From: Aplidium turbinatum
Lineage: Eukaryota; Chordata; Ascidiacea; Aplousobranchia; Polyclinidae
DNA length: 64,000 nucleotides
Direction: 5' to 3'
Assembly: GCA_918807975.1 (NCBI GenBank)
Contig: OU964921.1
Span: 23,586,498 to 23,650,497, forward strand
The notes under the pieces are model-generated. The model was not told where the DNA came from, made no database searches, and saw nothing but the letters and a program-made list of their open reading frames with translations. Every line of letters begins with the position of its first letter. Position 1 is the first letter of the stretch. Made by a program: the position numbers and the translations under genes. Shown piece after piece: positions 57,246-64,000 of the stretch.

Positions 57246-57402
57246 ACAATGGGTATTTAGAGGTACCGGTTGAATAGGCTTTCACAATTGGTTGTGCTAA
57301 CAAAAATGGCGGCGGGCGCACTCGAGTGGTGCCATCGCGGTGTGTGGAGCGTGAATGGGAATGACGCTTCTATTCTATTCTATTTCTGTGCTGTCAGTGC
57401 AC

Positions 57403-57800
57403 GGTAGCCACTTTAACAAGTCGAAATTCTGCCACTGAAATTGATTAGAATGAAACCGCCAACCAATCATAAGCTACGGTTTAAGTGACGTAAAAAATGG
57501 CGAAAAGAAGATCATAGAAAGCAAATTAAGTGATTGATTTTTTGTCAGCTGGTTGGCTTAGGGGTTAGGGTTAGGGATAGAAAGTAATAATTTCATTGAC
57601 GCGTGTTCGATTCTCACCACTGCTATTGCTCTTTTTCTTCTGTAATTACCAAATAAAGTTCAAAACAAGCATTGACTCTCTGGGTGAGTGCTAGAAGGGT
57701 CACAATTGGACGGTAGACTCTTATAACACGTTCTGATTGGTTGGCGGTTGCATTGTAGTCAATTTCAGTGGCAGAATTTCGACTTGTTAAAGTGGCTACC
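57403..57800 (+). mobile_element. MITE with 9-bp target duplication and tRNA-like core
   Basis: Inverted ends GGTAGCCACTTTAACAAGTC (57403) and GACTTGTTAAAGTGGCTACC (ending 57800) extend about 75 bp. TCAGTGCAC flanks at 57394-57402 and 57801-57809. The core (57541-57655) reads TTGGCTTAGGGGTTAGGG (A-box like) and GTGTTCGATTCTCACCA (B box), then TTGCTCTTTTTCTTCTG. That core is homologous to the MITE at 49651, while the inverted ends are not. Confidence 0.8.
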
Positions 57801-58045
57801 TCAGTGCACACCCAGCTTAAAGGTAATGACCGAAAAAAATTAAAGGCAATGACCTCAAACGTTGGAGTATTAAAATTAGAAGGGGAAGAGTTTTGCAATT
57901 GAAAAGAAAGCAATCAGCATGCAGCAAGATGTTAGAATATCATGAAAGTAAAGAACATCGACAACCGATGGATTTTTTTTTCTGGATTTCTTGGGGTGTG
58001 CAGTGCACACCTTGAACACCCTGAATATACGCCACTGATATTGAT

Positions 58046-59265
58046 TGTGATTTGTGACAAAGCCTTTCAGATAGCCTATCACCGTTTTGATCGCCATGTT
58101 GGGTTTGGTCGTTCTTATCCTGGCTTTTTGCTTAAAATAACTAAATTTTTACTCGAGAACACCGGGAAATCGAAAAACTACTAAATTCCTGGAATTCTCG
58201 AAACCGGGATCTCGATTCTCAAACCCTAATCGTCATTGCAACAGTGTAAATTAATTAAAAAACGTGTATTAACTAGAAACTATACACGCTACTGTATGGT
58301 CGATGAGCTTATTGTGTACAACGTTTTTTTTACATGCACGAAGAAACAAAACGAACTAAATTGCAATATCTACCTCACCTCACATCTAAATGAATGGATA
58401 GTTATTTGCCAACGTCTAGCCAACCAATTTTTTCGCCGATGTCGGGCTAACGTAGGCCCGCTGACGAAATATCTTATGCGCTAACGTTGGCCAACTTCAC
58501 GATGCTGTGCGGGTAGGCCTCTAATCATTTTAGATGTAAAAAATCTTGAAACGTAGGCTGAAAACCTTACTTGCATTTTACTTGCTGACAAAGCATGTCC
58601 TTTTTTTGGGCTTTGAGAATATGGTGTGGGCCTATTTATGGTGCAGCTTATCGGCGGGCCAGATTTAAAAGGAGGTTAAATACATTTCTGCGACCAAACA
58701 AATATGGCTCCGGTCTCCGAGTCGGATTTGGTCCCCGGGGAGGGAGTTTAGCACATGTGGATTAGACTTACAGGATCAAACTACCGGGATAAACACAGTG
58801 TATTTTTTCCATTCTGTAACCTAAACATTTTCTCTGTCTTACTGAAAAAGACTAGTTTTGTTCCGTTTCTCCGATTGGTCTCTTTGATAGGTTACGTCAT
58901 AACGACGTCACAAAACAAACTTTTGAATAAGTGTCGCCTGCGCGCAAGATTTATCACCCTGTGGCGATATTTAGATCCATTTTTCAGTGAGGATAAGCTA
59001 CGATTCGATTAAGCAGTCAGAGCAGTGAGAGTTGTGGTGTGCTGTGAAACGTAGCTTACATAAACGATTTTATTGTCTTGTCATAGGAATTGTGAATTGT
59101 CACCATTATTCATCGTTGAATACTAATGTTATGTCAACAAAACATCTATAGTGTTGACGGTTTCAGTAATCAACACTATGCAGGAATACAATAGAACGTG
59201 ATAGGTAAAATAGGTGATAGAAAAATCACTTGCATTCTAACAGAAACTTCGACCATCTCACATCG
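58046..59265. other. Unassigned stretch
   Basis: No recognised domain. A cluster of CCAACG/CGTTGG words at 58405-58495 recalls the subterminal arrays of the element at 7771-16967. AT-rich otherwise. Confidence 0.45.
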
Positions 59266-59467
59266 GTGATCACTAGGGCCATTTTTATTTTGACCTAAAA
59301 AAAAATTTTTTTGACTTTATTTTTATCAAATTTTGACTTTACAGTATGTTGATCTAACGACATTGCTTATTTGTAGAGGACACAGTTCTTCCTTGAATTG
59401 ATACCAGTTACATAACACAATATTTTGTCGATTTCAGACCCAAGCGTGTTCAATAAAATGGGCTTGT

Positions 59468-59758
59468 TCAATCAAAGTTTGCCTTGATTGCTTCAACAAA
59501 ATACTTTTTATCGCACTTCACTATAAACTCGCAAAAATTGCACCTTAAATCACCCCCAGGAGTTGTATTAAACTCACCAGGAAAATTTCGGCAAATCTGT
59601 CTGTTTTGCTGAAGACGATTTAGCTTGCTTAGGCATTTTTGTATTACAGAATGTGTCGGTAACCTATTTCTAAAATCCAAACTCTTGATCTTCGAAAAGA
59701 CACGTTTGTGAAGAGGAAGTGTTTTATAAGAATTATTTAAATACGTAACAATGAACAA
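59468..59758 (-). CDS. CGGBP1-like / hAT zinc-finger fragment
   Basis: The 96-residue frame contains RNRLPTHSVIQKCLSKLNRL, then GEFNTTPGGDLRCNFCEFIV and KCDKKYFVEAIKANFD. A GxFxxxxGGxLxCxxC pattern followed by a helix is seen at the N-terminus of CGGBP1-type proteins, which descend from hAT transposases with a BED-like finger. The histidine pair expected after the helix is not evident, and the order of segments is unusual, so it is probably a decayed piece. No catalytic domain is seen in the element. Confidence 0.4.
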   Translation of the reverse strand: MFIVTYLNNSYKTLPLHKRVFSKIKSLDFRNRLPTHSVIQKCLSKLNRLQQNRQICRNFPGEFNTTPGGDLRCNFCEFIVKCDKKYFVEAIKANFD

Positions 59759-59808
59759 ACAAGGGATAATTTGGAATGAAAGTTACTGCTGATCCAAGTG
59801 GGCATTTT

Positions 59809-60482
59809 CAGTGGCGGCTGGTGGTGTTTGTGAGCAGTGGGGCTGCAATAAATAGTCCGGGGGGGGCGAAGCCCGTCGCTGAGTTCGCCGGGTGGGTCTG
59901 TGGGGTCCCCCCAGAAAAATTTGAATAATTGCATTAAATTTGGAGCGTTCTGAGCATGTTTTTACCCCAAATTTTGAAAAATATGCATTCAAACTTTGTT
60001 AAAAAGTTGATGTTGCATACAAGGTTCAAGTGATTTTGAGATGCCCTAGGCTGGACTAGCACTTCCTATAACCTGTTAAATACCCTCTCTACAGCTAACA
60101 CTTCTACATTCATTGCTCATCGCTACTCTGCGAAATAAAAACTAACTTTAAAAAGTCTGTAAAGTTATTCGGTTAGGTGGGGCTGTTTTCTTTGCAGCCC
60201 CAACAGATTCAAAAATTGGTGTAAAATACCAAAAGAGGTGGAGCTTCAAAGATATTTTTTAGCCAATCAGAGCGCTTGGAATCCAGAATCTCGGGCTGCA
60301 GAGCAGTTTGCCCAATATCGGTGTTGCCAAACGAAACTTTTAATATTTTAATTTACGATCCACAATTCTTAAGTGAAAAAAGTAATCGGGTCGGACAAAC
60401 ACAGAGGAAAACATATTTTCCCTCTTTTCGTTCTTTCAAGTGGGGCTGCAGCCCTGCAGCCTCATGGCACGAGCCGCCACTG
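59809..60482. mobile_element. hAT MITE nested in the TAGGGCC hAT
   Basis: CAGTGGCGGCT at 59809 and AGCCGCCACTG ending 60482, with GGCATTTT (59801-59808) and GGCATTGT (60483-60490) as a 7-of-8 duplication. GTGGGGCTGCA words lie inside both ends. The left block with CCCCCCAGAAAAATTTGAAT and AATTTGGAGCGTTCTGAGC belongs to the same family as 14464 and 53956. Confidence 0.88.
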
Positions 60483-60802
60483 GGCATTGTGACATAATTC
60501 ATGCTTTTATGGGTTAAAATGGTTTAATTGTGTTGCTGTTCCTAATTTACAATGTTTCCACGAGGATTTTGACAAAACTTACTCTCAAGATTCATAAAAA
60601 GTTTGTCAAAAGCCATAATTTGACAAATTTTGACTTTATGAAAATTTTTGACTTTATTGTAAATTTTGACTTTATTTTGATCTATAAACTTCTTAGAAAG
60701 AGTCCCCTAGGTGCTTAAAACAACTTTATTCTTTGATTGGTGGACAGACGAGGTCCTTAAAAAATTTTGAGTTTATTGACTTTTGCGGGCCCTAGTGATC
60801 AC

Positions 60803-61314
60803 TAACCACATTCTGTCACTCAATTTCTGTTCATGGCTAAGTGCTGTTTTATGATTTGTTGCGTTTAGAAACAAAGAAAAACGCACATTTCTTTTAAACT
60901 TTATCTGTGTGAATCCCAGAGCAATTTTTTCAAAATTTTGATTTTTTTTTTGTGAAACCGTGTAATTTACAAACAACAGTGCTTCTTCAACTGGTGGGTA
61001 GTTTAGTCAAGAGTGAAAATAATTTTAACAAGCGTGAACGAAGCCGGAGAAGTGAACGAATTTGTTTGTAATAAAAAAAAGTGAAAGGGGCTAAGTTCTA
61101 TTAACAAGTCGTAGTTAAGCTGTCAATCTTCAGTCTAAAATGGGCCACTTTGCATTAAGGCGATGCCGGTACCATAGTGTAATATCGGATTCGGAAACGT
61201 GCCTTTAAACTTTTAATTTTTGTGAGCTTGCCGGTTTAGTTTGTACCTTGCGTTAAAACCGCCAATATGGCAATCTGTGATATTGGAAACCTGCCTTTAA
61301 GCTTTTAATGTTTG
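60803..61314. other. Unassigned stretch next to an LTR-like repeat
   Basis: Partial internal duplication: GTGCCTTTAAACTTTTAAT..TTTGTGAG near 61200 and CTGCCTTTAAGCTTTTAAT..TTTGTGAG near 61290. This may be part of the LTR-like repeat that follows. Confidence 0.4.
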
Positions 61315-61751
61315 TGAGAACTTGCCGTAGTTTCCACTTTGTGTTTCGCATTTTTGCCTTACCCGTTTTCCGAAACTCTTAATTGGCCGCTTTTAAATAC
61401 GCTTTCTTGACAGCATTGCGGCATTCCAACTCGAGTTCCAATGATAAGTTCAATCGTTTTAGTGCCGCAGCTATATGGGCGTTTACGTTGTTAGTTTATG
61501 TTGAAGTCTGAGTTCATGTTGAGATTCAAATAAAGCTATCTGTTTGCGTATGACAGTTCGTCAGAGATAGTTAGACGTCACGGATTTCGCGTAACAATAC
61601 ATGAGGTCAGAGATAGATTCGATGCAAGCAGCAAAATCAGACATGAACTTTCAACAATTAAATGTTGCTGAAAATTTCAAAAAGTGTAGGCAGATGGCCG
61701 AGTTAACGTTTAGCTGGCCTCTGTCTGCAAAGTCCAATGTCGAGAAATACA

Positions 61752-61862
61752 GCTACTTGTTGCTGATGAAAACGTTGCTGCTGATGAAAGTGTTGTTGCT
61801 GATTAAAATAGTTGTTGTGATGAAAACGTAGCTGCTGATAAAAAAAGTTGCTGTTGATGAAT
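61752..61862 (+). repeat. Degenerate tandem repeat GTTGCTGCTGATGAAAA
   Basis: Six diverged 17-21 bp units in the interior of the LTR-like pair. Confidence 0.8.
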
Positions 61863-62192
61863 TTAATGACGAGCCCAATGTGCCATGTAGAAATATGCCA
61901 ACACCGCGCATGATCCGTTATGGCAGGATAGCAAAACCATCTGATGGATATGGTGTTTGTGCAACTCGAATCGTATTGTAGCCTATAGTGTGACAAGTGG
62001 AGATTTCGTGCTGTGCATCGTTCTTATAAGGTAGCCTACTTGTACTGTTGCTGAAATTTTCACGAGAGTAAACGTGCTATAAGTTTAATACTTGCTGTTC
62101 ACTTAGAGCCTAAGTGGTTAAAAAAAAATTGTGTAGTAAATGTGATACTGTTATTGCATGTGCATTTGGCAGTATATCCCTTTCCATTAGTC

Positions 62193-62619
62193 CAGGGGTC
62201 ACCAAAATTGTTTTTCTGAGGGCCGGATTGCTGCGAGATTAACAGCTGCGGGCCGGATGCAAATTGCGAAAAGATATACAACTATTTAGAATCTACATTG
62301 ACTTGAATTAAGCACAATAAATAACAAAGTCAGCGGTGGAATATCAAAGTTGTGATGAAAATCGAAAGGTTGCTGGAAAATTTATCCCCTGCTGTGATAC
62401 ACTACAGGGCATCGTGCTCTTGAAAAAACATTACATCTTTCGAAATCTGGCCTAGGCTGTCCCCATTTGTAGTGGCCTAATGATAAACAGCAACGTCAGA
62501 CCTTTACAAAACGTTTGGTAACTTTTTTCCTTAGCAGTTGTAGTGCAGCTGCTATTTCCGCAGCACGTGGCGGCGGGCCGGATGAAATCAGTTCGCGGGC
62601 CGTGGTTTGGTGACCCCTG
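62193..62619. mobile_element. hAT MITE
   Basis: Perfect 14-bp ends CAGGGGTCACCAAA (62193) and TTTGGTGACCCCTG (ending 62619), with CATTAGTC (62185-62192) and CATTAGTG (62620-62627), 7 of 8. GGGCCGGAT words occur near both ends. Ends of this type are widespread among animal hAT elements. Confidence 0.92.
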
Positions 62620-62940
62620 CATTAGTGTAACGTTTTGTGTTTGTCTGTTTGTGTAACGTTAGATAGTTTTTGTGAGAACTTGCCTTTGTTTATACCTTGT
62701 GTTTTGGATTTTGCCTTACGCGTTTTCGAAACCTCTTAATTGGCCGCTGTAAAATACGCTTTCTTGTCAGCGTAGCGGCATACCGACTCGAGTTCCAATA
62801 AGTTCAATCGTTTTAGTGACGCAGCTATGTGGGCGTTTACGTTGCTAGTTTATGAAGTCTAAGTACATGTTGAAGTTCAAATTAAGCTATCTGTTTACGT
62901 ATGAAAGGTCTTCAGAGATAGTTAAAGTAACACCTTTTAA

Positions 62941-64000
62941 AGTAAGAGAATGAAGTTCCTTGAACGAAGACACTGCAAATATCAGGCAACAGACAGATAA
63001 TTCATTGTCAAGTTTTCACAGTCTATTCGAAATACTCAATAAAAGAATGTAACCATGGAAAACAATCACTAACAAATAAAACAAGGCAACAACATTAACC
63101 TTGTGTCGTGTTTCATTGCACACTAGACCTGAACAGTGAACAAGATTAAAACTTTTCAAATTTTTTAGCCTCTCGTATTGATTCCCATGGTTTTGACCAT
63201 GACAAATTTGAAAATGACAACAATTTTGCTCTCAGATGATGGTATAGGCTACTCTGCTTCAAGGGCCGAAACATTTTATTTTGCCAAAATCATCCATTTT
63301 TAATCTGTTAAGTCGTGATCCTGGCGATTGAACTTCTTGTTTCAATAGAAAAAACTTTCATATAATGCCTTTCTGATAGCTTTCCAGTTCAAACTCAATT
63401 TCTATATGTTTGGCATGATTTTGGGAAATTTAAAAGGCCGTACTTAACGCCACTAGTGGTGAAGAAACACTAGTGGCAACCTAAATTGTCACAATCAATA
63501 TGCGTAGCCACACGGTAGGCTACGGTATGCGTTCTTGAAGTGTTCTATTTTAATTTTGCAATTCTGTTGAGCTGTTTCTTCTATTACTGTCCTATAGTCC
63601 ACTTGATTAAGCAATCTTTTATTGCAAAAACTTGCTCCTAGAAGATTTTGTGTTTATGCGATTCTAGAAATGTCTTTGACTTGTTGACCAGAAAAACGAG
63701 TTCTTGTGATGCAATATTATCATACTTTCTGGAAGCTTCTGGTCAAAGCAAACCTGTTCAAACGGTCAAGGCAAACCAATAACTGCGTAATTTGAGTATG
63801 ATATGTAGGGTTGTGTATAAGAGGGATTAAAAGATGAGAAGTCGTAATGAAAAGTATGTTGAAGATTGTAGAGTTCTAGCTGATATTGAATATTTTGTAA
63901 AAGTTGAAATTTTTGCTGATTGTAAAGTTGCTGTTGCAAGTGTTAGCGTTGCCTACATTTACTTTAAAGTCGACAAAGAAGTTTGCTGTTTAGAAATTGA
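62941..64000. other. Unassigned AT-rich end of window
   Basis: No domain, repeat array or inverted end recognised. Two TAGGCTA words (about 63247 and 63523). Confidence 0.5.

Larger units (their letters stand above)
54869..57390 (+). mobile_element. P-superfamily (THAP) element whose interior is an inverted minisatellite
   Basis: Inverted ends CATAGAAATAGAATAGAATA (54869) and the matching right end (...CTATTCTATTTCTGTG, ending 57390) agree over about 25 of 26 bases. CTGTCAGT flanks at 54861-54868 and 57391-57398. A second inverted block (GCCGCCATCTTTGTTAGCAC, 54932 region, and its mirror near 57297-57316) lies inside. The 8-bp duplication, CA...TG ends and a THAP start at 55012 fit the P superfamily. 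The rest of the gene is absent. Confidence 0.85.
53956..58037. mobile_element. hAT element carrying a P-superfamily derivative
   Basis: CAGTGGCGTA ends at 53956 and (inverted) 58037, with ATATTGAT at 53948-53955 and 58038-58045. The left subterminal block (CCTCCCCCAGAAAATTTT, TTTGGTGCGTTCAGAGAGC) is shared with elements at 14464 and 59809. About 2.5 kb of its length is the nested P-type element, and a further 400 bp a MITE at 57403. Confidence 0.9.
59274..60794 (-). mobile_element. hAT element with TAGGGCC ends and CGGBP1-like ORF
   Basis: TAGGGCC at 59274 and GGCCCTA ending 60794 are flanked by GTGATCAC at 59266-59273 and 60795-60802. Both subterminal zones contain repeated ATTTTGACTTTAT words (59310-59345, 60620-60675), as expected for transposase-binding sites. 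A minus-strand zinc-finger frame lies near the left end and a hAT MITE is inserted in the middle. Confidence 0.8.
61315..62940 (+). mobile_element. Small LTR-like direct-repeat pair, fossil
   Basis: About 265 bp at 61315-61580 (GTGAGAACTTGCC to CAGAGATAGTTAGA) is repeated in the same orientation at about 62672-62935, roughly 85% identical, so the pair is old. The interior lacks gag or pol and is interrupted by a hAT MITE. It may be a short non-autonomous LTR element or a plain duplication. No flanking duplication was found. Confidence 0.45.

Overview
The window looks like repeat-rich intergenic DNA of a multicellular animal, probably an invertebrate. Exact phylum cannot be fixed from the sequence. 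The reasons are an AT-rich composition, TTAGGG-type short runs, tRNA-derived SINEs, Penelope-like, LINE and BEL/Pao retroelements, and a very large load of hAT DNA transposons. I recognise no host protein-coding gene. Almost every readable ORF belongs to a transposable element, and most of the window can be resolved as elements inserted into other elements.

Layout. 1-2.3 kb: two 3' ends of a Penelope-like element arranged head to head. 3.2-5.3 kb: leader repeats and broken gag of a BEL/Pao-like fossil. 7.2-17.3 kb: a 10.1-kb unit bounded by 99%-identical 313-bp direct repeats and an 11-bp flanking duplication. It contains an element with CCCAGCAAAC ends, a ~570-bp tandem array, a GCCAACGTTGGC array, a retroposon and two nested hAT elements. 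18.2-20.8 kb: a decayed hAT with a recognisable transposase. 21.15-38.49 kb: one hAT element swollen to 17.3 kb by a BEL/Pao element (21.47-33.60 kb, itself carrying a LINE and another hAT), a further hAT and a piggyBac relic. 38.5-40.3 kb: Gypsy-type gag fossil split by a palindromic Penelope-like insertion. 40.77-50.82 kb: a 10-kb hAT holding an RTE LINE, SINEs, a pogo-type element, another hAT and two short inverted-repeat elements with tRNA-like cores. 51.0-53.7 kb: a giant foldback element. 53.96-58.04 kb: a hAT carrying a P-superfamily derivative whose coding region has become an inverted minisatellite. 59.3-60.8 kb: a hAT with a CGGBP1-like zinc-finger ORF. 61.3-62.9 kb: a small LTR-like pair with a hAT inside. 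The last kilobase is unassigned.

Most insertion boundaries are supported by target-site duplications read directly: 8 bp for hAT and P, 9 bp for two MITEs, TA for pogo, 13 bp for the RTE LINE and one Penelope element.

The signal that no standard feature explains is a dispersed word, TAGGCTA / TAGCCTA / TAGGCCTA, seen about 75 times by eye. In three places, comparison with a sister copy or a conserved protein shows it arose as a precise 5- or 6-bp insertion at a TA. The youngest element, the BEL/Pao body, nearly lacks it. It looks like a scar that accumulates with time at TA sites.
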